Shown here one piece after another: positions 9,031-16,081 of a stretch of 18,130 nt of DNA. Within the stretch, counting starts at the first letter, position 1. Each line of letters begins with the position of its first letter. Both the position numbers and the translations under genes were made by a program. Under the pieces are notes generated by a model. That model saw nothing but the letters and a program-made list of their open reading frames with translations, was not told the origin of the DNA and did no database searches. Source of the stretch: Chrysochromulina tobinii (Eukaryota > Haptophyta > Prymnesiales > Chrysochromulinaceae); the NCBI GenBank assembly GCA_001275005.1, contig JWZX01001013.1, positions 1 to 18,130 of the forward strand, in the 5' to 3' direction.

Positions 9031-9195
9031 GAAGTACCTCCAGACCGGTGCGAAGCATTCTCGTCAAGCTCATCTGTCAAGTAGAGCTAGTCAAGACAAG
9101 TCAAGTTGCATGCGATTCCGGGTACTACTATTGTAACTGAATTTCGAGTTGTCGTGTACACGCGAGATCCTTCACAGCGCGCCGGAACTCATATT
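9031..9195. promoter_or_regulatory. Divergent promoter macrodomain / NECAP with four GTCAAG motifs
   Basis: Start codons of the two genes are 165 bp apart. GTCAAG occurs four times on the plus strand within 43 bp (9063-9068, 9076-9081, 9090-9095, 9100-9105). An eight-codon upstream frame (ATG at 9110, stop TAA ending 9136) lies before NECAP. No TATA box is clear. Confidence 0.6.
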
Positions 9196-10383
9196 ATGGC
9201 TACACAAGCCCCACACAAGCCGCCTTCGGCCGCCGCCACCTCGCCGCCACCGGCTGCCGCCGCAACGCCGCCCCCGGTCGCTGCGAGCCGAAGCGAAGAT
9301 GACGGTGAAGACATTGAGTGCCTCTTGTGGACATGCAAGGAGTGCTACGTCTACCAGATCCCGCCGCTCAAGAATGAGAGCGGGCATCGCGCCAACGACT
9401 GGGATGTGAATAAATGGCTGTGGAGCGGCGCGCTCAAGGTGACAGCCACGGGCTCGTTGCTTAAGATTATCCTGTATGACCCGGCAACCGGCGCCCTGTT
9501 TGCCACGTGTCCGGTGGCCGCACATGGCAACAAGGCGGTCGATCAGGTCATCGATAGCAGCCGCTACTTTGTGCTGCGATTGGACGACGGCAAGGGCCGG
9601 CACGCTTTCATCGGCATGGGCTTCCGCGACCGCAGCTATGCCTATGATTTCAACGCGACGATGCAGGATCATTGGGACGGCGTGCGGCGAGGCAAGGATG
9701 CCGACGAGCAAGCGAAGCTGATGGCCGAGCGCGCCGCGAGCGAGCCCATGCGCGACCTGTCGCTCAAGGAAGGTGAGAAGCTCAATATCAGCATCAACGT
9801 GCCGGGCGCCGGATCCAAGCCCCGAGCGGCGCGTCCCAAGGTCGAGGGTGGCGCCTTCTCTTTGCCAGGTAAGCCCGGGGTGCTCGCGCCGCCGCCCAAG
9901 CCCGGGGTGCTCGCGCCGCCGCCCAAGGCTGGGGTGCTCGCGCCGTCCAGGGCCGGGGCACCGCCGCCGTCCTCTGCTGCGGGACCGCCGCGGCCTCCGA
10001 CGCCGCCAAACACCGCACCCGCAGAGGGCGCCGCGCCGCCGGCCGCCGCCGCGCCTGTGCCCGCGCCTGCGCCTCCGCCCCCGCCGCGGCCGCCGACGCC
10101 CCCCGGCGATGACGACTTTGGCGACTTCTCTGCCGCCTCCGGCAGCGCTGCAGAAAAGGGCGGTGATGCCGACTTTGGCGACTTCCACAGCGTGTCGCCC
10201 AAAGCATCGTCATCGTCCAGCGTGCCGCCTAAGTCGTTGGCGGCACCTTCATCTACGTCTGCTGCTCTGCCCTCGCCCGCTGCCCCGCTGAAGGATGTGG
10301 ACAAGGACAAGTCGAGCCAAAAGCAAGACACGGAGGACACTGGGGGCTACTTTAGCAAGGCGGTGGCATTTTTAACGGGCTAA
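9196..10383 (+). CDS. NECAP: NECAP family endocytic adaptor-associated protein
   Basis: NECAPs bind the AP-2 clathrin adaptor and adaptor ear domains during endocytosis. The first in-frame ATG (9196, A at -3 and G at +4) gives 395 residues. After a Pro/Ala-rich leader, the PH-like PHear domain runs from about 40 to 205: CYVYQIPP, HRANDWDVNKWLWSGALKVT, DSSRYFVLRLDDGKGRHAFI, GMGFRDRSYAYDFNATMQDH and LKEGEKLNISI, a clear match to animal and plant NECAP. The C-terminal half is a proline-rich linker with a nine-residue repeat and two DFGDF motifs (about 307-311 and 326-330). These resemble F-x-x-F-type adaptin-ear ligands and stand in for the usual WVQF end. The last residues, YFSKAVAFLTG, are foreign to NECAP and match the Prp31 tail next door. 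A CCAG|GTAAG at the linker start is a possible cryptic donor. Confidence 0.93.
   Translation: MATQAPHKPPSAAATSPPPAAAATPPPVAASRSEDDGEDIECLLWTCKECYVYQIPPLKNESGHRANDWDVNKWLWSGALKVTATGSLLKIILYDPATGALFATCPVAAHGNKAVDQVIDSSRYFVLRLDDGKGRHAFIGMGFRDRSYAYDFNATMQDHWDGVRRGKDADEQAKLMAERAASEPMRDLSLKEGEKLNISINVPGAGSKPRAARPKVEGGAFSLPGKPGVLAPPPKPGVLAPPPKAGVLAPSRAGAPPPSSAAGPPRPPTPPNTAPAEGAAPPAAAAPVPAPAPPPPPRPPTPPGDDDFGDFSAASGSAAEKGGDADFGDFHSVSPKASSSSSVPPKSLAAPSSTSAALPSPAAPLKDVDKDKSSQKQDTEDTGGYFSKAVAFLTG
9871..9951 (+). repeat. 27-nt in-frame repeat (KPGVLAPPP) in NECAP
   Basis: Two identical 27-nt units (9871-9897, 9898-9924) code for KPGVLAPPP. A diverged third (9925-9951) codes for KAGVLAPSR. They extend the flexible linker between the PHear domain and the DFGDF motifs. 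The identical copies suggest recent slippage. Confidence 0.9.
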
Positions 10384-10400
10384 ACCAGCCCGTGGCGGTG
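10315..10400 (+). repeat. NECAP-side copy of the 3'-end sequence shared with PRPF31
   Basis: From AGC at 10315 to the stop, NECAP codes for SQKQDTED..YFSKAVAFLTG. PRPF31 ends SQRQDSKE..YFSKAAAFFAN. At DNA level 16 of 17 bases match at the block beginning CGAGCCAAARGC, and the last 36 nt match at about 26 positions. About 18 nt after the stop are also similar (TAA-RCC-RGC...TGGCGG). Read along the window, the two copies are inverted, about 1 kb apart. Confidence 0.7.
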
Positions 10401-10476
10401 CTCTCGAGCGCGGCGGCTGAGAAACGACGACGAGATCTCGTCGAGATCTCGTCGAGAGCAGGGCTAAGCCAGCCCG
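10377..10476 (+). repeat. Duplicated GGGCT-AGCCC hairpin, first copy on the NECAP stop codon
   Basis: GGGCTAAACCAGCCCG (10377-10392) and GGGCTAAGCCAGCCCG (10461-10476) differ at one base in 16. Each can fold as a 5-bp stem GGGCT/AGCCC with a five-base loop. The first includes the NECAP stop codon. Both could mark 3' ends. Confidence 0.75.
10428..10453. repeat. 16-bp perfect palindrome with an 11-nt tandem repeat
   Basis: CGACGAGATCTCGTCG (10428-10443) is perfectly self-complementary. Its GAGATCTCGTC core is repeated directly at 10432-10442 and 10443-10453. It lies between the two hairpin copies after NECAP. Confidence 0.85.
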
Positions 10477-11364
10477 GGCGCGGCGTCCGCGCTGCCCGCT
10501 GCGCTGCGTCACGGCTGCGGCCGCGTTGTGGGCTCCACTCGGCTGTGCGGTGTGGCGCGCGCCGTGCTCATGGAGGCGCGCGTGCGGTTCCGACTTCCGC
10601 GTGGCGAGAGGTGCGTTGACTGTCAACGACGGTGGCGGCGACGCGCGCGCTCTTCGAGAGCGGAGGTGAATTTCGAGCATTGAGCATGTGTGCATCTTCG
10701 GATACGGATAGGGCAATAGCGAATCTCTAATGGACGCGGACCGAGTTGTATTATTTGGCAGGTATTGCATGCGAGTAGGAGTACAGAGTCGCGAGAGAGT
10801 GTCCTCGCGACGAAATAAGACGTCGATAGCGGGATCACAGTTAACTTTCCGCACAGTCACCGCTCCGCGCTTGTACCGAACGGAACGCGAATCGCGATCG
10901 CGTAACGTACCCGAGCGCCCCTCGAAAAGTCAAAAGACGCTACACGGTCCCGTGACCGGTCCCGGCGTCAAAATTCTCCAAGTCGAAACCCCACGTCCAC
11001 GCCGCGCCGCGCGCCCAACGACGCACCGCGACCGCGACTGCAGGGGACAGGGGCGGGGGCGGCGGGGAAGCCCCCGTGTGCGCCTCGGACGCGGCCGAGC
11101 CGCATGCCCGAATGCCGAACGTGTGGTACAAACCGCGAAAAAAACCTCGCGGGAAGAGTCGGGAGTCCAGGCTGGGCAGTGAGTGGGCAGACGTCTCAAG
11201 CAGGACACGCCGCTTTCCACGCGCGCACGCCGCAGGTTCCCAAAGCGCGCGCGGCATCGCATGACGATCTCCGATGATCTCCGATGCCGCGCATGATGAT
11301 CTCCAGTGTCGTGTATGGCGGCCGTATAGTGCCACCGTAACCGTCAGCCAATTGCCATACGAGC

Positions 11365-11452
11365 GCGCTGTGCTGGGCGCATAGCCCGCCAAACGCTCGA
11401 GCTGTTGCGTCGTCCTGGGCGCGCCGCGCTGGGCGCCTCGCCCGCCAAACGC
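11365..11452 (-). repeat. 32-nt repeat, two copies, just downstream of the PRPF31 stop
   Basis: The segments 11365-11396 and 11421-11452 match at 28 of 32 positions (offset 56). Each contains a short GGGC...GCCC stem and ends CCCGCCAAACGC on the plus strand. The nearer copy ends 4 bp before the PRPF31 stop codon, so both lie in its 3' UTR. Confidence 0.85.
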
Positions 11453-11456
11453 CGGC

Positions 11457-11530
11457 TTAGTTTGCAAAAAAGGCGGCGGCCTTGCTGAAGTAGGTCTCCG
11501 TGCCCTCCTTCGAGTCTTGCCTTTGGCTCG
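11457..11530 (-). repeat. PRPF31-side copy of the shared 3'-end sequence
   Basis: This is the partner of 10315-10400, in inverted orientation. On the minus strand it reads CGAGCCAAAGGCAAGAC and then continues to the YFSKAAAFFAN end and TAA. The tail has counterparts in Prp31 of other eukaryotes, so this copy is probably the source. Confidence 0.7.
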
Positions 11531-12932
11531 GGTTGACGAGCTCGATGCCCTGGACAGGAGTGAATGCGAGTGACGAGGCAAGGCCGTTTGAGGCGCCCGA
11601 GGAGCCCGCAGTGCGCTGCTTCTTGTTCTTCTCGGCCAGCAGCTTCTGCTCCTTGGCCGAGACGCGCATCTTGCCGTGCTGCTGCCCCTTGCTCAGGAGG
11701 CCCACGCCGAGCATCCCATCGGAGCTAGTGTCCTCTTCCTCTCCAAATCGCACGCGGTTGGCCAGCTGCCTCATCTGCGTCATGCCATACCGCTCCTTCA
11801 TCTTGCGCAGCCGCCGGCCACCGCGCCGCTTGCCACTCGACTCTGGCGGTACTGGCAGCGCCTTGACCACCTTACCCGGTGCAGGCTCCTGCAGCTTGGT
11901 CGCTCGCATCTCGATCTCATCTCGGAAGCCCTGCCCGACGAGCCCGCCTCCCTTGTCGGCAAATGTGTCCACCCGCGCAGAGAGGGTCGCCTTGCCTGCG
12001 ACGAGACGCAGCACTTTGTTACGCAGGCCGGGCGCCGTGTTCTGCACGATGTCGCAGGCCGCTAGAAATCCACCGTGCACGAACTGGCTCGAATTGGCCA
12101 TGCCGCCGAGCGCCTTCTTCTTGTGCCCGAGCACCTGCAGCACTGTGGAGGGCATCGCGGCAAGCTTGTGCAGCCCGCCCGCGGCGCCGATGAGTTTGGC
12201 GGCGATCGCCGTGCCTACGAGGTTCGACAGGTTCGGGGCGACGCGGTGCATCTGGGACTCGACGTACGCGAGGAGCGTCGTCTTGTTGTCCGCGAGGGCA
12301 AGGACCTGCTCGCACGAATCGAGCACGGTTGCGAGAGTGCGCTCGGGCAGCGGCGTGCCGATCGTCGTCGACGCAGTGACGGTGACCACCATGATGGTCG
12401 CCGACGGCAGGATGCCCGTCAGGTCCACGTCGGACAATTCGATCTCGTTGCCAAGCTTGATCACGACACGCGCGTAGTCGAGCGGGTTGATGACGAGCGA
12501 GTCGAGCTCGGGGAAGCGGTGCGCGTACTCGTCCTTGATCGTCTTGGCGATCGCTTCCACCTCGTCGTCGATGTCGACCACCATCTCGTTGCACCGCACG
12601 ATGAGCTTGTGAGCCTCCTCCTCGTCGTCCTCCGTTGCGTCACCTCTGCTGCTGCCTACTGACGGCTCCGCGTCGGCAGTCGACACGCCCGAGGAAGACT
12701 CGCCCGCACTGCCCGAAGAAGAGGCGATACGTTCCATGAGATCCGACATCCTCGACGAGCGCAGCAGCCCGGTTACTGCCCTGGACCGCCGCACGCCACC
12801 GTCCTCAGCCGTCATGTCAATGTCTCCATCCTCACCATCGCCCTCGAATGCCTCCTCCTCATCAATAGGCCCACCTTCTTCCTCGTCGTCGAGGTCATCC
12901 AGGTCGTTCAGGAACGCGTCGAGGCTGCCCAT
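11457..12932 (-). CDS. PRPF31: U4/U6 small nuclear ribonucleoprotein Prp31
   Basis: Prp31 binds the 15.5K protein and U4 5' stem-loop and joins U4/U6 to U5 in the tri-snRNP, in the nucleus. The ATG at 12930-12932 gives 491 residues against 499 in human, in one exon. In order: an acidic N-terminus (FLNDLDDLDDEEEG); NOSIC-type helices (KTIKDEYAHRFPELDSLV, LDYARVVIKLGNEI); the ATIMVVTVTASTT motif; the Nop domain (VAPNLSNLVGTAIAAKLIG, AAGGLHKLAAMP), with GLRNKVLRLVAGKATLSARV following; a basic nuclear-localisation segment (GKRRGGRRLRKMKERYGMTQ) and LANRVRFGE; SSLAFTPVQGIELVNP; and the conserved end TYFSKAAAF, equivalent to the human KYFSSMAEF. No key element is missing. It converges with NECAP, whose last residues resemble this tail. 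Confidence 0.96.
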   Translation of the reverse strand: MGSLDAFLNDLDDLDDEEEGGPIDEEEAFEGDGEDGDIDMTAEDGGVRRSRAVTGLLRSSRMSDLMERIASSSGSAGESSSGVSTADAEPSVGSSRGDATEDDEEEAHKLIVRCNEMVVDIDDEVEAIAKTIKDEYAHRFPELDSLVINPLDYARVVIKLGNEIELSDVDLTGILPSATIMVVTVTASTTIGTPLPERTLATVLDSCEQVLALADNKTTLLAYVESQMHRVAPNLSNLVGTAIAAKLIGAAGGLHKLAAMPSTVLQVLGHKKKALGGMANSSQFVHGGFLAACDIVQNTAPGLRNKVLRLVAGKATLSARVDTFADKGGGLVGQGFRDEIEMRATKLQEPAPGKVVKALPVPPESSGKRRGGRRLRKMKERYGMTQMRQLANRVRFGEEEDTSSDGMLGVGLLSKGQQHGKMRVSAKEQKLLAEKNKKQRTAGSSGASNGLASSLAFTPVQGIELVNPSQRQDSKEGTETYFSKAAAFFAN

Positions 12933-13389
12933 TTGTCTGTCCACACGCGCTTCGCCGCAAGCACTCACCGATGTGCCCAAGATGTGCCCGTGCCGCACAC
13001 CCGCGCACACCCTGCACGCACACCCACCGATTGCGCACCGGAAACTGTGAACGTACCGGGTGCCGGTATGTTCAGGATCATGAAGGCTGTCCCGGAACTG
13101 AATGTATGTGGCTGAATTGTGCTTTGTGCGAGGAGCACAATCACCTCACATTCCATTTTATAACGCACAATTTTATAACGGCACCCGCCCGCCCCGGCAC
13201 CGAGAGCAGATGTGGAGCTCCGAGTCGCGCTTGTCGCGCGCGTGCGACGGTGCTGGTATACGCGCTGCCTAGTGTTGAGTGCTCTGCCAAAACTCTGCAG
13301 CCACCCCCCTATAGCCACACGCTCGGATACCGCTCGGATTGGCATGGATATCGTAGCCTGTGGCGCCACCTTCTTGTCCACACAGCTGC
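12933..13389. other. Intergenic region: PRPF31 upstream and IDH downstream sequence
   Basis: The left part should hold the PRPF31 promoter and 5' UTR, with twin TATA-like motifs. The right part is the 3' flank of the IDH gene, with a GTGGCGCCAC palindrome 22 bp from its stop codon (13359-13368). No gene is seen. Confidence 0.5.
13155..13180 (-). promoter_or_regulatory. Twin TATA-like motifs upstream of PRPF31
   Basis: On the minus strand CGTTATAAAAT occurs twice, 15 bp apart (13180-13170 and 13165-13155). Both contain TATAAAA and lie about 225 to 245 bp before the PRPF31 ATG, in an otherwise GC-rich flank. Confidence 0.5.
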
Positions 13390-15803
13390 CTACATGTCGA
13401 GGATGGCGTTGAAGGTGGGGCTTGCACGCATCGCGGCGATGCACTTCTTCACGTCAGGCTTCCAGTAGCCGCCAATGTCAACGCTGGGGCCCTGGCAATC
13501 AATGAGCTCCTGCACAATCTTGACCTCGTTGGCGACGAGCTGCTTTGCCATCGGCGCGAAGCTCTCGTCGTGTTTCGCCATCGCCTCAGCCCAGTAGAGG
13601 GCAATGTAGAAGGTGGAGCCGCGGTTGTCGAGCTGCTTCACCTTGCGCGACGGTGACTTGTCGTTGTCCAGCAGCTTGCCAGTGGCCTCGTTGAGCGTGT
13701 CCGCGAGCAGCTGGACGCGCTTGTCACCCGTCTTCGACGCGTGCTCCTCGAGCGAGACCGCGAGCGCGAGGTACTCGCCGAGGCTGTCCCATCGCAGGTG
13801 GCCCTCCTTAACAAACTGCTGCACGTGCTTCGGCGCCGAGCCGCCGGCGCCCGTCTCGTACAGCCCGCCGCCCGCGAGCAGCGGCACGATCGAGAGCATT
13901 TTGGCCGAGGTGCCCAGCTCGATGATGGGGAAGAGATCCGTCAGGTAGTCACGCAGCACGTTGCCAGTGACAGAGATCGTGTCTTTGCCCGCGCGCGCGT
14001 TGGCCATCGACGCCTTAATGGCGGGCACCGGCGCGAGGATGGAGAGGTCGAGACCCTTCGTGTCATGCTCCTTGAGGTACTCCTTCACCTTGCCGATGAG
14101 CGTGCGGTCGTGGGCACGCTCCTCGTCGAGCCAAAAGATAGCCTTGGCGTTCGTGGCGCGCGCGCGCGTCACGGCTAGCTTCACCCAATCTCGAATGGGC
14201 GCGTCCTTGGTCTGGCACATGCGCCAGATGTCGCCCACGCCGACCTTGTGCGCAAAGATCTCCTTGCCCGAGCCACTGTCCACCACCTTGACAGTGCCCG
14301 CCTTCTTGATCTCGAAGGTCTTGTCGTGGGAGCCGTACTCCTCCGCTTTCTGTGCCATCAGACCCACATTGGCTACGCTGCCCATCGTGCTCACGTTGAA
14401 CTGGCCGTTCGCCTTGCAATCGTCGATGACGGCCTGGTACATGGTGGCATAGCAACGGTCGGGGATGATCGTCATCGTGTCCTCGAGCTTGTCGTGCTTG
14501 TTCCACATCTTGCCCGAGTCGCGGATGACGACAGGCATCGAGGCGTCGATGATGACATCCGACGGCACGTGCAGGTTTGTGATGCCTTTGGCCGAGTCGA
14601 CCATCGCAAGCGGCGGCCGGGTCGCGGCGGCCGCCTCGAAGTCGGCCATGATCGCGTCCTTATTAGGCATCTTCGCGATCGTGTCGTACACGGCTCCTAA
14701 CCCGTTGGTCGGATTGGCGCCCGCGGCCTTGAGCGCAGCTCCGTGCTTGGCGAAGGCATCCTTGAAGAAGATCTCGATGGCGTGGCCGAACATGATGGGG
14801 TCGGAGACCTTCATCATGGTGGCTTTCAGGTGGAGCGAGACCATCAGGTTGTCTTTTTTCGCGCTCGTGAGCGACGCCTCGAAAAAGGCGCGTAGGTGGG
14901 CGGCGGACATGCACGCCGCGTCGATTACCTCGGCCGCCTGCAGCTTCGTCTCGGCCTTGAGCACCTGCACGGCCGATCCGTCGGCCGGGTGAAGTTCGAT
15001 GCGCACCGAGGTGGCCGTCGGGACCGCCGTCGAGAGCTCCGAGCCGAAAAAGTCGCCTTCGGACATGTGTGCCACATGCGTCTTCGACTTGGGATCCCAA
15101 GCGCCGAGCTTGTGCGGCCGCTTCTGGGCGTACGCCTTGACCGGGCCGGCGACGCGCCGGTCCGAATTGCCCTCGCGCAGCACTGGGTTAACGGCGGAGC
15201 CGAGCACCTTGGAGTACTTGGCATGGATCGCCTTCTCCTCCTCCGTCGAGGGCGACGACGGGTACTTGGGCACATTGAAACCCTTGGATTGGAGCTCCTC
15301 GATTGCGGCATGGAGCTGCGGGATGGAGGCCGACACGTTGGGCAGCTTGACGATGTTGGCGGCAGGCGTCTTGGCGAGCTCGCCGAGCTTGGCGAGCTCG
15401 TCATCGACGCGCTGCTCCGGCTTAAGGCGGTCGGAGAACTGCGACAGGATGCGGCCTGCCACAGAGATGTCGACGGACTCAACAGCGAGGCCAGCAGGCT
15501 TCGTAAAGCGCTCTATGACGGGCAGCAGCGCAAAGGTAGCGAGCGCCGGCGCCTCGTCCGTGTACGTCCACACGATCTTATTGGGTTTGCTCGAGCTGCA
15601 AATGGCGAGAGTCGCGATTGGTCACTCAGTCCAGGATCATCATGGCGAGTCAGGGGAGACAGCCACGCACGCACGCAGGCAGCGGTGGAGGGCGCTCTGT
15701 GCTGGCTGCGTTGATGCGCGTACGTGGCGAGCGCGCGGACGCCGATGGACACCACGGGCGAGCGCGTGAGGGCCCGCGGGGCGCGAAGAAGCAACGTCGC
15801 CAT
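13390..15803 (-). CDS. IDH: Monomeric NADP-dependent isocitrate dehydrogenase, mitochondrial (two exons)
   Basis: It oxidatively decarboxylates isocitrate to 2-oxoglutarate with NADP and a divalent metal. The coding sequence is complement(13390-15595, 15724-15803), 761 residues; bacterial enzymes have about 740. Exon 1 codes for a 27-residue Arg-rich, acid-free presequence ([19 protein letters not shown]) typical of mitochondrial import. The body matches the monomeric family along its length: [26 protein letters not shown] (isocitrate-binding Ser, Asn and Args), [16 protein letters not shown] (catalytic Lys), [30 protein letters not shown] (catalytic Tyr), [32 protein letters not shown] (metal Asp) and [13 protein letters not shown]. 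All these residues are intact. This form is common in bacteria and patchy in protists, and is unrelated to the homodimeric IDH of animals. It diverges from the TPR gene. Confidence 0.96.
15596..15723 (-). other. IDH intron (GT-AG, 128 nt) separating presequence from enzyme
   Basis: On the minus strand the donor is GCCAC|GTACGC and the acceptor CATTTGCAG|CTCG. It is phase 2 and rebuilds ACC (Thr). The join gives [18 protein letters not shown], the expected start of the enzyme. A CCTGACTCG motif lies within the intron. The intron sits exactly at the presequence/enzyme boundary. Confidence 0.88.
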
Positions 15804-16081
15804 CAAAATTGTGGTCGAGATTCGTCAACCCTTAATTTTCCCAAAATCGGCAAGTTTTGGACTTGTCTGCCCTCTATAAATCTGCCCTCAACGAGTCATT
15901 TTCAGGGTGGCCTGCGTTTGCACTGACGTTCTGTAATTGCTCGATTGGTACAGAACGAAGGCCAGTTTCAGTAGGAACTTCCTACATGTGCAAGCAGATT
16001 CGTGTCAAAAGTGCGCCAAGATTCGCGTCTTTTCAGATCCGGACGAGGAATGCCGCAGATCTTCCAACAGTGGTCGTCCAC
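15804..16081. promoter_or_regulatory. Divergent promoter region IDH / TPR protein, with a TATA box
   Basis: This AT-rich spacer of 278 bp separates the two start codons. CTCTATAAATC (TATAAA at 15875-15880) points toward the TPR gene, about 200 bp before its preferred ATG. CCAAAA (15841-15846) and TTTTGG (15855-15860) form a short inverted repeat. Confidence 0.55.

Larger units (their letters stand above)
10384..11456. other. Convergent intergenic region NECAP / PRPF31, repeat-rich, no gene
   Basis: These 1,073 bp contain no supportable gene; the open frames are short and compositionally random. The region holds several short repeats at both ends (listed separately). A cluster of GATCTCC occurs three times at 11266-11304, and a palindromic GCGATCGC lies near 10894. 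Both 3' UTRs lie here. Confidence 0.6.

Noticed and set aside
9106-9195. Upstream extension of NECAP
   Set aside because: It starts at a TTG and has no in-frame ATG. The chosen ATG at 9196 has a good context.
10730-11182. 150-codon plus-strand frame between NECAP and PRPF31
   Set aside because: No real ATG context, Arg/Ser-rich random translation, no domain.
12933-13010. Upstream extension of PRPF31
   Set aside because: It has no family counterpart. The ATG at 12932 gives the expected acidic N-terminus and length.
15513-15806. 97-codon minus-strand ORF as an independent small gene
   Set aside because: Its first 26 codons are the IDH presequence exon and the rest is intron and out-of-frame exon 2.
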